DNA of 64,000 bases. It comes from Heracleum sosnowskyi. Lineage: Eukaryota > Streptophyta > Magnoliopsida > Apiales > Apiaceae. The translations under genes and the position numbers were made by a program. The stretch lies in assembly GCA_030848705.1 (NCBI GenBank), contig CM061240.1:123740998-123804997 (forward strand). Reading direction: 5' to 3'. Below, piece by piece: positions 21,743-32,500 of this stretch (the stretch's first letter is position 1; each line of letters opens with the position of its first letter). The notes beneath the pieces were generated by a model. It saw nothing but the letters and a program-made list of their open reading frames with translations. It did no database searches and was not told the DNA's origin.

Positions 21743-22800
21743 TGTTGGTCCTCGTGTATTGCAGAAGGGGGGGGGGGGATGAATGCAATACTGATAAAAT
21801 TCAATCTTAATTTCAACAACCAAAACTAAGATTTAATGTTATCAGTAATATGTATGCAATCACAAACAGTATGTTCTAAAGACAAGTTTCACAAAATAAA
21901 TGTTTTTATTTATTTTGCAAAGTGTTGCTACAACCTCAAGAGAGAATTCTTGAGCTTCGGTTTTCTTCAAGACACTTGTTTGTCTTCGTTACATACCTAG
22001 AATGAATTGATAGTCTAAGTATAAAACTAATCCTATCACTGTCAATCACGGGTTTGTGAAGCTGCTGTCATTATCAAGTGGCAGCTTCTTACAGATTGTC
22101 TACCCATGTGACTTTCCTAAATTGCTAACATGTCAGATATACATTACAAAGAAAGCAATCTAGATTCATTCTATTTCCAGCTAAAACAATTCAGCAAATA
22201 GAGACTTGACCTTGTTCTTGAATTGATTCGCTTTTGTTTTGTAGTGCTTGAAGCTTCTGTCGTAGTCTTGCAGACTTGGTGCAGCTTAGGGATACTGCAA
22301 CACGCCTGTTTCTTGAACATTGAGACTGTCACGGGATTTGACTGAGAAGATACCTAGAACAAGGATCTTTCTCGAGACAGTTACTTTTGCCGCAAAGATT
22401 GCTATCACAGGAATGTTCTTTTGGTGACAGTATGAGTTCCCCGCATAGAGTGCTGTCGAGGTTTCCAAACTTGCTGTCGAGGGCTAAAGTTGTTGTCGCG
22501 TAGTCTTCCGCCAATGTTGCTGTCAGAGTGAATATGTTGTCGTGACTTGCAACATTCTGTCTTCTTGTAATCTTACCGTCAATGCTTATGACAGTAACCT
22601 TTATTCATGCTGTCATCTAATATGCATTCTTTGAGGCTTGAACACAGCAAGTGAACTTCTTTCAAATTACACAACTAAAATGACATTACATACTGATTAC
22701 AAGAACATACTTTGGCTGTGACAGTATGTTCTACTTAATTAAAAAATTAAGTACATTCAAGGTTAAGTTGTTTCTATGCTATCACCCATAAATCCCAACA
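21743..22800 (-). repeat. E1 5' LTR
   Basis: Plus-strand view TGTTGGTCC...CCCAACA, 1058 bp. Partner-type LTR at 38186-39244 belongs to the right copy. The two differ at about 13 positions plus a poly-G length change. About 17 GACAG/CTGTC cores occur in both orientations, mostly at 22040-22740. Confidence 0.93.
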
Positions 22801-22805
22801 AAAAC
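22801..22805. repeat. E target-site duplication AAAAC (right side of E1)
   Basis: AAAAC follows the E1 LTR here and precedes the E2 LTR at 38181-38185. It is the 5-bp duplication of one E insertion, shown once on each side of the spacer. Confidence 0.88.
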
Positions 22806-23952
22806 CAATTTATAATTGGTTTAAATTATCAAAACACACTTCTTAGTATTTAAATATAATCCTACATTTAATCAAATACACATTTTAATATAAGTATTAT
22901 ATTCAAAATTTTCCTTTATGAATATAAAACCCTCAATATTTTAATAATATTTTGATATTATCCTTTTATGTTTGTTATATGTAAAATAATATAATTATAA
23001 TTTGGATTAATCAAATTGTTATGTAACTTCAAAAAATAGTGTTTAAATTTATTTATGTATAGGAGTTCTCATAAGTCTATGTAGGTTCACGTGTATAATT
23101 GTTAGTATGATATACATCAGCATTATATTGGTAATTTTTAATATTTTAATCAATATGAATTGTTATCTTGATATTTGGTTTAACAATTATTATCTAATTA
23201 GAACTATACATAAATTCAAGAGAAAAGATATTTAAGAATTTTTACATAGAAAACTTTTAAATTATCAAAATACACTTTTTAGTATTTAAATATAATTCTA
23301 TTATTAACCAGATACACTTTTTAATATTAGATCTAACAATTCTCATCAATCTATTTAAGATCTAACTGTAATTATTAATTTGGTCGTATAGTGATCGTAC
23401 ACGGACCAGATCGATTTTAATTTTTTCTTAAATTGATTTTAATATTTTATTGAAATAAAAATAGAATTTATAAATTTAAAAGAATTAGGAAAAAAATTAA
23501 ATTGGTGCTACAATAAAAAAATATTTATTAAAATTTAGATAATCACTTTACTGTTTGGGCTCTATCTTGAGTTTTAGACAACATATTTTAATGATTTTAC
23601 AGCTCATGCGAAGCTAACAAAATTATCTTTAATTTAATGATGGTTTAATAATTTTTATCTAACTGGAAATATCCATAAACTAAAGAGAAAAGATAATTAT
23701 GAATTTTTGCCTAAAGATTTCTATTCAATATAGAAAACTCATTTATAATTGGTTTAAATTATCAAAATACATCTTTAAGTATTTAAATACTATCCTATTA
23801 TTAATCAAATATAATTTTTAATATTATATCTAACGTCCTGATCTATTTGAATATTTATAGTTTTATAATCCAACGGATCATATACTTTTGGTAGTACAGT
23901 GACCAATCAAAGTTTTGGATAAGATCTTTCTTACGCTTATTATATATAAGGA
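22801..23952 (-). mobile_element. Helitron-derived AT-rich relics, right half of the E insertion site
   Basis: Starts CAATTTATAATTGGTTTAAATTATC, matching the middle of a repeat seen complete at 23720-23770 and again near 37425-37470. Ends CTTATTATATATAAGGA, the same terminus as the Helitron at 37656. At least two degraded related copies lie here. No coding frame. Confidence 0.5.
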
Positions 23953-23957
23953 GTTAA

Positions 23958-24240
23958 TTCTACTTCAAATAAAAATTTTAGTTATGTATTACAAACGTTT
24001 ATTCTACTTCCGATAGAACTTTTAATTGCAAGTACTTCTTTTATATCCGAACTCTTCTCCTCTATAAATTGAAACACTTATTCTACTTCAAAAAGAATTT
24101 TGCAAGACTTCTTTTATATTTGAACTCTTCCACTCTGCAAATTCAAACACTTATTCTACTTCAAGTAGAACTTCGAACTTCGCTATAAATTCAAACTATT
24201 CTTCTCAATAAATTCGAACACCTATTCTACTTATAATATG
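23958..24240 (+). repeat. Degenerate minisatellite starting TTCTACTTC
   Basis: Units begin at 23958, 24002, 24081, 24154 and 24225 (44, 79, 73 and 71 bp), each starting TTCTACTT and containing GAACTCTTC- and AAATTCAAACAC-like parts. Confidence 0.7.
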
Positions 24241-24266
24241 TTAAATGATATTTTTTGATTTATTAG

Positions 24267-24420
24267 TATCTAAAATTCAAAAATTCTAGAAAATTAGAAA
24301 AATAAATTGAGACAATTTTAGAGACGCCACCTAACCTTCCGCGTATCTAAAATTCAAAAATTCTAAAAAATTAGAAAAATAAATTGAGACAATCTTAGAG
24401 ACGCCACATAACCTTCCGCG
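24267..24420 (+). repeat. Two tandem 77-bp units
   Basis: 24267-24343 and 24344-24420 both run TATCTAAAATTC to CCTTCCGCG with three or four differences. Confidence 0.9.
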
Positions 24421-25112
24421 TATTCTTCTTTATATATATATTGATGATTTGTGATTAGTATATGATATAGTCTTGGAATTCTCTTGCTCTTATTATTGTT
24501 GATAATTTGCGATTAATTAATGATATAGCCCTGTAATTGCTTTGGATATAGGGTGAGTTTACGATGGCACTCTCCTCTTCTCATCATTCTCCCCATAAAA
24601 AACTTTTATACTAAAAGCATTTTTGTGAATATTATTTATTAATTATTTGTCAATAATCATGTTTAACACATTTTAAAACTTTTGTAAAAGTTTATGTAAT
24701 AATAATCCTTTTTAAAGAAATAGCATATGTAAAGTATAATAAAAGATGTAATTTCAAATAAAAAATAGCATGTTTATTTAATATTATTGCCCAGTTTTGA
24801 AATAAATCAACATATATAAATATCACATAATTTTGATTAACATGTATAGTACGATTTAAGAAATAACAACTTAAAAGATTGTTTTAAACAAATAAAACTG
24901 TACAATATTACCTATAATTTCAATACTGAACATATATTTACAAATATAATATGGTAATAATATACTTAAAAGTTTTAAAATATCAAAGACTCATGCCCAT
25001 TATTTTTTAAGAATTTAATATAATATAAATAATTTTTTGTGTTTTTCATTAATACTCTTATTATAGAAGATATAAAATTATTATAATTTGAAAATATGTA
25101 ATAAAAATATTA

Positions 25113-25160
<48 letters not shown>

Positions 25161-25325
25161 ATAACACTAACATTTTTAGTAAAAAAAATATAAAACAAAT
25201 TAACTTATGACCATTAGATGAGATGCAGAATGAGGGCTTAAATTCAATTTCCAAGAATTCCAATTTAAAAAAAAAATAGGGTTGAAAAAGAGTTGGGCCA
25301 AGGCAAAGACCCAAGCGAACCGCTA
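24421..25325. other. AT-rich non-coding stretch with TTA microsatellite
   Basis: No supported gene. Holds CGATGGCACTCTCCTCTTCT at 24562-24581, a 20-bp match to the start of the ORF at 31976, and a (TTA)n run of about 15 units at 25114-25159. Confidence 0.5.
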
Positions 25326-25741
25326 TCTATTTATACTATATTATTATAAGCAAATCACCCTCTATTTGCTATTTGATTTGTTGATAGTTTCGTGCTTTAA
25401 ATAATAATCATTAGATGAGAACCGTTGGATGTAATATTAAAATACTATTTTTTTTCTTGATATCTAAAATGCTCTCACAGGTTCAAGTTTCGAATCCCGT
25501 CAACAACATATTATTATTAAATATTTATATCATCTATTTTTCTAAGCTACATTCAAAAAAGTTCAAAATATTATTCCGTCGACAACATATTAAGAATTTT
25601 TAAAATCAAAATACAAAAACAAATTAGAATAATATCATACATATATTATTATATTTGATTAATTTTTAAAATCATATAAATCAAAATATAAATAATAAAA
25701 TAAAAAATAATAAAACTCATTCGTGCACAGTTATAGGCTAC
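25326..25741 (+). mobile_element. Short non-autonomous Helitron candidate
   Basis: Begins TCTATTTATACTATATTATTATAAGC after an A, typical of plant Helitron 5' ends. Ends GTTATAGGCTAC before a T, one base off the CTAG terminus expected, with only a weak GTGCAC remnant of the 3' hairpin. No coding capacity in 416 bp. Confidence 0.4.
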
Positions 25742-25850
25742 TAATATATGGACGGAGTATCGCATAAGTGTTGTTGTTAATTTGTTAATAAAAAGCATAT
25801 TGTTGACTAGCTTTGTGTTGCGATCCTTGCAATGAAGTGTCGGTCGTTTA

Positions 25851-25863
25851 CCCCCTCACTGTT
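25851..25863. repeat. LINE target-site duplication, left copy
   Basis: CCCCCTCACTGTT here and at 31200-31212; the last TT merges with the poly-T tail. Confidence 0.88.
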
Positions 25864-25888
25864 TTTTTTGAAACAAAAGAAAATTCAT

Positions 25889-26389
25889 TCAAGAAGCATC
25901 CAAATTACAAGTCTCGACCAAATGGGTAGGAGGAGACGTGAATAAGACAAAGCAATTTACTACACAAGGCATTCTAGCTAGACCATGAGCTAGCTCATTA
26001 GCTTGCTTTCGGATATACTTAACCCTAACATTTGATAACGATTGAATTGCAAGTCTGCAATGATCAATAATATGGCCAACTTCTAAGAGAAAGCTATTCT
26101 GACCATTGATTGCATTAAATGCCATTAATGAGTCCGACTCCACCGTTATCTTCCTTTCTTCCATATGCTTTACCCACGAGAGTGCTTCTCTTATACCTAG
26201 AGCTTCAGCTTCCAATACATTTGCAGTTTGGGGGAGAGAAACTGTCCTACCTATAATAAACTGACCACAATGATCGCGCATTACCATTCCTAAGGAGAAA
26301 GAATCTGCCCCCTGAACCCATGAAGCATCAACATTCACCTTATACTCCCCAGCTTCTGGATCCTTCCACCTTCGCAAATTACATTCCAA
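25889..26389 (-). pseudogene. LINE ORF2 C-terminal RNase H
   Basis: VNVDASWVQ, LEAEALGIREALSW, VESDSLMAFNAING and HGLAR carry the Asp-Glu-Asp-Asp pattern of plant LINE and host RNase H-like (RVT_3) domains. In a different frame from the upstream zf-RVT part, with a stop between. The final residues run to the poly-A tail. Confidence 0.85.
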
Positions 26390-26522
26390 CGAAGCGTTCT
26401 TACATGTCCCCTCCCTTCTTACCTGTAGCTATGGCGTCCTTCCAATCCTGCACCATCTTCATACTACACTCCATAGCTACGTTACCAGGAACAATTTTAC
26501 CTTCCCAAACTTGCTTGTTACG

Positions 26523-27641
26523 CTAGTACCAGATCCCATAAAGCACCGTGCACACCATTGAAAGTTCACTCTGAGATGCCACCTGTAACTTCTCCAGAAG
26601 CCATAAGTTTTCTTCATACATTTCACTTGTATCAAATACCAAATTGACATGTTGCCAGCAACTTATCGCAAAAGAGCATTCAAAGAAAACATAACGGAGA
26701 TGTTCTACCTCAACGTTACACATGGGGCAAAGAATTGGAACTGGGACACCCTTGCCTCTTAATCTCACTCTCACAGGCAAATTGTTACGACAAAATCTCC
26801 AGATAAAGATCTTGAATTTATGGGGTAAAGCCAACCTCCACACCTTGTGCCATCCACTCGAATGAGGAGTTGCAGAGTCAACAATGTTTCTGTCATGCCA
26901 GTATCTATATCCAGCTTTTGCAGTATAAATCCCATCTTTAGAACTGGACCATACTATTCTATCTTCAACATCATGTTGAGGCACCCTTGTTGCCAGAATA
27001 GCATTGACATCAACCACCGTGAACATCTGTCTAATTCTCTCCTCATCCCAGTCTTTAGTTCCCGGGTAGAATAACGAGTTGACAGTCTCAAGCCTACCAA
27101 TATATCCGTGTCAATTCTCGACACCGAAATCCGCTTTCTCTCTCAGCCAGTGATCCTTTGTAGCTACAATACTGTTGTCATTCCCTACTACCCATCTATA
27201 ACCATCCTTCAACATTTCTTTATCTTGCCAAAATCCCACCCATACTGTGCTCGAATTACTTCCATTTGCTGCATTCAACATGCTCGATTCAGGAAAATAT
27301 CTAGCTTTTAGAACACGTGAAACCAGAAGATCAGGGCGATTTACACATCTCCATACTTGTTTTCCCAGCAAAGCTATATTAAAACCAAACAAACTTCGAA
27401 AACCTAGCCCTCCCCTTCCTTTAGACACACTCATAGACTCCCAGGACTGCCAATGAATGCCTTTCCTCTGGCCATTACCCGACTCCCACCAATATTCATT
27501 AAAGAGTTTTTCAATTTCCACACAAAGTGTCTTCGGTAATAAGAAGCAGGTCATACAATAACTCGGAATAGACTGTGCTGCATTTTTCAGTAAAACCGTT
27601 TTTCCTGCTCGCGAAATTGGCTTAGCTTTCCATGCCTGCAA
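26523..27641 (-). pseudogene. LINE ORF2 thumb/connector and zf-RVT region
   Basis: Residues from 27641 (KAKPISRAGKTVLLKNAAQS, SYCMTCFLLPK) match the segment after plant L1 RT. From 27026 comes WRLALPHKFKIFIWRF and the zinc-binding CPMCNVEVEHLRYVFFEC of zf-RVT. Same frame with a TGA near 27111. Neighbouring segments on both sides are in other frames. Confidence 0.85.
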
Positions 27642-27661
27642 TCTTTGAAGGACCCTCTCCT

Positions 27662-28828
27662 TCAGAAAACCAAATGTTTTTTCTTTGAGCGACCAATCAA
27701 GGCAGGAAGGCGTAAGTACTTGTTGTTGCAGATGTCACTAGTCACTCCTAGAATCTCCGAAAACTCAATCTGTTTATCTCTTCTAACATTGGAGCTGTAG
27801 AAAATCCCAGATTTCTGGAAATTTATCGCTTGACCCGACTGATTGGCATAATCTTCCAGAATTTTCTTAACTTGCAGCACCTCGCTAACCTGGGCTTTGA
27901 AGAAAAGGAAACTATCATCTGCAAATAATAAGTGGGTGATCTCAGGGGCCATAGCACTTACCCGACAGCCCGTAATCTCTCCTCTCTCTGCAGCTTTATC
28001 AAGACTATTTGAAAGACCTTCAACACAGATCAAAAACAAGTAAGGGGAGAGTGGATCACCTTGACGAAGCCTTCTCCCTGGAATAATAGGCCCAACAGAC
28101 ATTCCATTAAAACAAAAATCGTAAACCACAGTAGTTACACACCTCATCATCCATTTTATCCACCCCTCACAGAAACCCATTGAAACCATCCTTCGATGCA
28201 GGTATGTCCAATCAACTCTATCATATGCTTTTCTAATGTCTAGTTTCAAAGAAATTTCACCTTCCTGACTTCTCTTCTTGTTCCTCATATGGTGTATTAC
28301 TTCAAAAGCCACCAGGAAATTGTCCGTAATGTTCCTTCCAGCCACAAAAGTAGACTGGTTTTCTGCTATAATTCCCGGGAGGACTTCTTTTAGGCAATTG
28401 GCAAGAACCTTAGCCAATACTTTGTAAAGGACATTGCATAGAGCTATAGGTCTAAACTCTTTCATAGTAGTTGCATTGTCTTTTTTCGGAATCAGAACTA
28501 CATTCGTATTGTTCAAATCTGCCGGGAACGGGTCACCTTGGAGCAATTTTCTGCAACAGTCAAAAACCTCTTTCCCCATCGTGTCCCAGAAATTCTGAAA
28601 GAAAGCCGGGTTTAATCCGTCCGGCCTAGGAGCTTTCTCTGGGTGCATTTGGTTAATTGCTAGAGTGAACTCTTCGAAGGTTACCTCTTCCATAAGTTTC
28701 TCATTCTGAATCGTGGACACTAGCCTCGGGCTACCTACTTCTTCGATAGCAGGTCTCATATCATTCTTCGCAAATATCTTTCTGAAGTAATTCCCCACAA
28801 TCTCGGCCATACCATCATTCTCATCCAC
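27662..28828 (-). pseudogene. LINE reverse transcriptase
   Basis: LINE RT motifs in order: VVLIPKKDNATTMKEFRPIA, LDIRKAYDRVDW, RLRQGDPLSPYLF and catalytic FADD (HLLFADDSFLFF). Uses nicked target DNA to copy its own RNA in the nucleus. APRPDG replaces the more usual APGPDG. Frame changes separate it from the endonuclease and from the zf-RVT region. Confidence 0.92.
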
Positions 28829-28848
28829 CTTGCGACCTGTATCGTCAA

Positions 28849-29964
28849 TTAAAAAATCAATGTGGTTAGCTTTTTTCGAGCAGAAGCACTCACATGGAAA
28901 AAACGAGTATTCTCGTCACCCTGCCTAAGCCAGAAAACTTTCGCTCTTTGCTTCCAATAACTTTCCTCCTGCAACAAAATATCGTTCAGCTTTTCTCTCT
29001 CAATTATATACTCTTTCACACCCATTTCATCAGTTCTGTCTTTGAGCTTTTCCAGTACCTTTTTCTGCATTCTCACTTTCTCTCTAAATTTATTGAAAAA
29101 AGTTCGGCCCCACTTACCCATGAACCGAGATAATTCTTTCATCTTTGGGATAAGGTGCATCACTGGGATCTTTTTCCAATACTCAGTAGTCTCTTTCACG
29201 AAAGCTGCCTCCTTTAACCACATGTTTTCAAATCTGAACCGAAAAGCTTTCCTAGAGATAGCAATATCAACTAAAACCAAATGGAGAGCATTATGATCCG
29301 AAACAGGCACATCGACCAAATTAAGTTTACACAGTGGAAATTTTGTCCACCAGCTGCTCAAGGCAAAAGCCCTGTCCAATTTTTCTTCAACCCAATCCTT
29401 GCTTCCCTTGCTTTTCTCCCAAGTAAAACTGCCTCCACACAAGTCTAGCTCCACTAGATGACAATCATTTACAGCCCCTCTAAACCCTTCCAGAAGGTAA
29501 TTCGGGTGAGGGTGTACACCCCTTTTATCCGAACTATACATTAAGTCGTTAAAGTCACCTATTACACACCACGGAACAATAGATAATTTAGAAAGCGCAC
29601 GTAAAAAATTCCAAGATTCCTTTCTACGATTTCGCTCTGGAAAGCCATAGAAACATGAAAGTCTCCAAGCATCAACGCCATTCTCCTCAAACATCAAGTC
29701 TATATGATTTTGAGAATAGCCGAAAACCCTAGCCTCCATTCTATTATTCCAGAAAACAGCCAACCCTCCACTCCTACCTCTACGATCAACTGAAAAACAA
29801 TTTGAAAAACCCAACTTGATACAAAGCTCCTCAATCCTTCTCTTTTCGGATAACGTCTCTATTAAGAATAACACCTCGGGTCTACGATCACGAATGAGAT
29901 CGTTTAAAGCTCGAACTGTACGAGGTTTCCCGAGACCTCGACAGTTCCAACTCAAGATATTCAT
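28849..29964 (-). pseudogene. LINE apurinic-type endonuclease (ORF2 start)
   Basis: Begins MNILSWNCRGLGKPRT, a standard plant L1 ORF2 start. Catalytic landmarks: Asn (SWNCRG), Glu (FLIETL), the GDFND motif and SDHNALHL. Nicks the target to prime reverse transcription. Ends with LRQGDENTRFFHVSASARK before a frame change into RT. Confidence 0.92.
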
Positions 29965-30254
29965 GAGGAATGGCTCGCTTGCTGAGCAAGCTGAGCCAAT
30001 AGAGTACTAGTAGTTCCTCTACAATCAGCTGTAGAAAGTACAGAATCTTGGTTAACCATAGTTACGTCTTGGACCTCTCCCTCGAATGTCACTGGGCCAG
30101 TTCTTTTCCGCTTCCTTTCTTATATTTCAAACCCATTCGATTCTGATTCTCCAGGCCCAACTGTTGAATTTAAACCCGGAATATCCTCTAACAGCTTTCC
30201 TGTTTTATTTTTTTAAAACTCCTCCTTCCCTCCAATAACTCCCCTATTTTCATG

Positions 30255-30655
30255 CTATGAATCCTTATCGTACCCACCACCCTGATTTTGAGCACCCTGA
30301 TTTCTCTCAAGCCCTGATTTTCCGCTCCATCCATCCTCTCTCTTCTCCCTCAGCCACTTGTTGCGTTCCTGACCTCCACCCCTCCTCGCCGGAGCTCTTA
30401 ACCAACTCCCCCATTCCCTATTCAACTGCTCAGTGTTTCCTTCAAACTTTTTTTTGCAGAACCTCTCCGTGTGATTGATTAAGCCACATAAGAAACAAAA
30501 ATCTGTCAGCTTCTCGTACTTACAATTGACCGTCACCTCTACTTTATTCTTCGTGGTTATCTTCTTCCTTCTCTTCAGTGGAAACCGGACATCCAAAGCA
30601 ATACGAATACGCATATATTCCCGCCAGATACTAGAGTTGTTGTTAGGATCATACG
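30255..30655 (-). pseudogene. LINE ORF1, C-terminal part with zinc knuckle
   Basis: RIRIALDVRFPLKRRKK followed by the zinc knuckle CFLCGLINHTERFC (CX2CX4HX4C) and a Gly/Arg/Gln-rich tail. This is the usual second half of plant L1 ORF1, an RNA-binding protein. The first half is at 30766-31199 on the opposite strand, so the join lies near 30655. Confidence 0.85.
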
Positions 30656-31199
30656 ATATAAACCTATCAAAAAAGTTTTTTCTCTCTCCTTCTATGTGAG
30701 AGCGTGAGTTTTTTCTCTCCTTTTCTTGGTTTTAAGGAAGTGTGGGAGGGTCTGTATATCCAGCCATGGACAATCTTGTTGTGTTGATGACAGATCTAGA
30801 TATCTCTAAAGCGGAGGATGAAGAGCTTATTTTCGGGGAGGAGGTCGAAGAAGAGGGAAATAGGTTTGAATTGTGTGCGGTGGGAAGATTTCTAACGGAG
30901 AAAAATCTGAATGTGAGAGCCATGAAAACAAAGTTAGCGGATCTCTGGAGGCCAGCAATGGGGATTACGATCAAAGCACTGAAGCCAGGGATCTTCTTAT
31001 TCCAAATTTATCACAAAGATGATTTGAAATGGATGTTGTCTAATGGTCCTTGGTCATTTGATGGAGCAATGTTAATTGTTAATCTGATTAGTGCAGGTGA
31101 GGATCCTGCTACGGTGCCTCTGAATGAAATGGAGATTTGGATTCAAATCTACAATCTTCCGGTGGGTTTTATGTCTGAGTCAGTTGGTAAACAACTGGG
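30656..31199 (+). pseudogene. LINE ORF1 N-terminal DUF4283 domain, inverted
   Basis: ATG at 30766 (MDNLVVLMTDLDIS), then GRFLTEKNLNVRAMKTKL, LWRPAMGITIKAL, FLFQIYHKDDLKWML and NGPWSFDGAML, the DUF4283 pattern of plant L1 ORF1. The remaining ~110 bases before the ATG are the LINE leader. Codons after 31199 (to a stop at 31236) are read from the target duplication and host DNA. Confidence 0.88.
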
Positions 31200-31212
31200 C
31201 CCCCTCACTGTT
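31200..31212. repeat. LINE target-site duplication, right copy
   Basis: CCCCCTCACTGTT, matching 25851-25863. Confidence 0.88.
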
Positions 31213-31555
31213 AGTGATCTAGCATTAATCATTTAATTGAAATGCGGAAATAAACTTGAACCAATTTTTGCAAATTTAAAAATCATGCCTTCTTTCTGAA
31301 AATTAATATATAATATAGTCTTATATAATTTACTCACATAATAAAGATACACTATACTAATTATAAGCATAAATTTAATTAAGATCCATTTTTAATTATA
31401 AACATGTATTTAATATTCATATTATTTCTTTTATTTTTTAACATCAAAAGATAATTATGACTTAAGAGGGGTGGTCGTGGACTCAAAGCCCAAAACTTTA
31501 GTTGGTCCAACCCAACGCTGAGAGAAAACAATATGAAAGGTAGTCAATCTGTCTC
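31213..31555. other. AT-rich intergenic stretch upstream of the CCHC ORF
   Basis: No coding frame or repeat recognised. It precedes a TATA box and may include the promoter of the ORF at 31976. Confidence 0.4.
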
Positions 31556-31563
31556 TATATATA
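31556..31563 (+). promoter_or_regulatory. TATA box of the CCHC ORF
   Basis: TATATATA with the CT-rich leader starting about 50 bp downstream, a usual plant core-promoter arrangement. Confidence 0.5.
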
Positions 31564-31615
31564 CAGAATCAGACATCATTATTTGGCATTATTGCCGCGC
31601 ATCGACCGCGTTCTC

Positions 31616-31848
31616 TCTCTCTCGCGATCTTCCTCTCTCAAGGTCTCTCTCTCGATCTTCCTCTATAAACTCTCTCTCTTGCGATCTTCCTCTCTCAAGG
31701 TCTCTCTCTCTCTCGCGATCTTCCTCTCTCAAGGTCTCTCTCTCGCGATCTTCCTCTCTCAAGGTCTCTCTCTCTCTCGATCTTCCTCTATAAACTCTCT
31801 CTCTCGCGATCTTCCTCTCTCAAGGTCTCTCTCTCTCGTGATCTTCAA
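31616..31848 (+). repeat. CT-rich tandem repeat in the likely 5' leader
   Basis: About eight units built around GATCTTCCTCT, most as CGCGATCTTCCTCTCTCAAGG and two as GATCTTCCTCTATAAAC, joined by (TC)n runs. CT/GA repeats of this kind are common in plant leaders and can bind GAGA-binding factors. The Ser/Leu/Arg open frames here are by-products of the repeat. Confidence 0.85.
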
Positions 31849-31975
31849 CTACTGAATCTGTATACATTAATCTGTTATCACATATATATTCGTGTTCTCT
31901 GTGAGTGTGTTTCGATTGATTGGTTGATTATTGTGTCGTATACTAAAGAGGCCGATTGATTGATTGATTTTTCCG

Positions 31976-32500
31976 ATGGCACTCTCCTCTTCTTCTCACC
32001 ATAATGAAACTGAACAAGAACTGTGGAGCGATATGGTATTTCGCTCCCTTTATCCTTCCGAAGAATATGCTTTGTTTACCAAGACCCTGTTTGAAAAGGA
32101 GTTTCTCCCCGAGTTTTCCTCACCCTGCTCTACCAGGCACATTCCTTTCATTTCCTACGACTCCGTCCCTCCTGAAAATATGTGGCGTCTTCCTAAACCC
32201 TCAAACAACTCGTATACTTGCAATTTTCCTCTCCAGGACACTCCACTATCTCACAATTTATCCACAAAACCTCATCAAGATATTACGGATGAAGATGTAT
32301 ATATTGATGCTGCTGGAATGCCAAACATAACTTGTGATGCTGGATCAAACAAGCCTGCTGTTGATGGTGGATCAATCAAGCCTTCTGGTGATGTTCGATC
32401 AATCAATGACAGCTTCCATGCTTGCTACCTGTGTGGAGAGGCTGAACACTTTGCTAGGAAATGTAGTCTAGGCTGTGACTGCGGAAATAGTACCACTTGA
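31976..32500 (+). CDS. Small CCHC zinc-knuckle protein, candidate host gene (or first exon)
   Basis: ATG at 31976 (MALSSSSHHNETEQEL), 174 codons to a TGA. Most of the protein is Ser/Pro-rich without known domain. The C-terminus holds a zinc knuckle CYLCGEAEHFARKC (CX2CX4HX4C), typical of single-strand nucleic-acid binding, then CSLGCDCGNSTT. A TATA box and CT-rich leader lie upstream, the only promoter-leader-ORF arrangement in the window not explained by a transposon. Further exons in the T-rich DNA downstream cannot be excluded. It may also be a gene fragment moved by a transposon. Confidence 0.55.
   Translation: MALSSSSHHNETEQELWSDMVFRSLYPSEEYALFTKTLFEKEFLPEFSSPCSTRHIPFISYDSVPPENMWRLPKPSNNSYTCNFPLQDTPLSHNLSTKPHQDITDEDVYIDAAGMPNITCDAGSNKPAVDGGSIKPSGDVRSINDSFHACYLCGEAEHFARKCSLGCDCGNSTT

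Larger units (their letters stand above)
1..22800 (-). mobile_element. Element E, left copy (E1): Ty1/copia, Sirevirus-like, 3' end outside window
   Basis: Read on the minus strand, the order is 5' LTR (21743-22800), primer site, gag, protease, integrase, RT, RNase H, an 86-codon ORF and a long second ORF that runs off the window start. Element F (2953-16377) interrupts it between RT and RNase H. Without F, and using the right copy to supply the missing 3' end, E is about 14.5 kb, which is large for a copia element. Integrase before RT defines Ty1/copia. LTRs over 1 kb, an initiator-Met primer site and extra coding DNA after pol suggest the SIRE/Maximus group. The coding frame carries several stops, so it is not autonomous. 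Confidence 0.9.
25862..31199 (-). mobile_element. L1-type LINE, nearly full length, 5' end inverted
   Basis: Minus-strand order: ORF1 C-part with zinc knuckle, endonuclease, RT, zf-RVT-like region and RNase H, ending at a poly-T (25863-25869, the poly-A tail on the other strand). 13-bp target duplications flank it. The ORF1 N-terminal domain sits on the plus strand at 30766-31199, so the 5' end is inverted, the classic result of twin priming. ORF2 has at least three frame changes, so the element is dead. Confidence 0.9.

Noticed and set aside
21767..21779. Poly-G run of the E LTR as a G-quadruplex signal
   Set aside because: A single homopolymer whose length differs between copies; sequencing or slippage is the simpler explanation.
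31533..31855. Two overlapping Ser/Leu/Arg-rich open frames
   Set aside because: They arise from the CT-rich tandem repeat, which is open in several frames.
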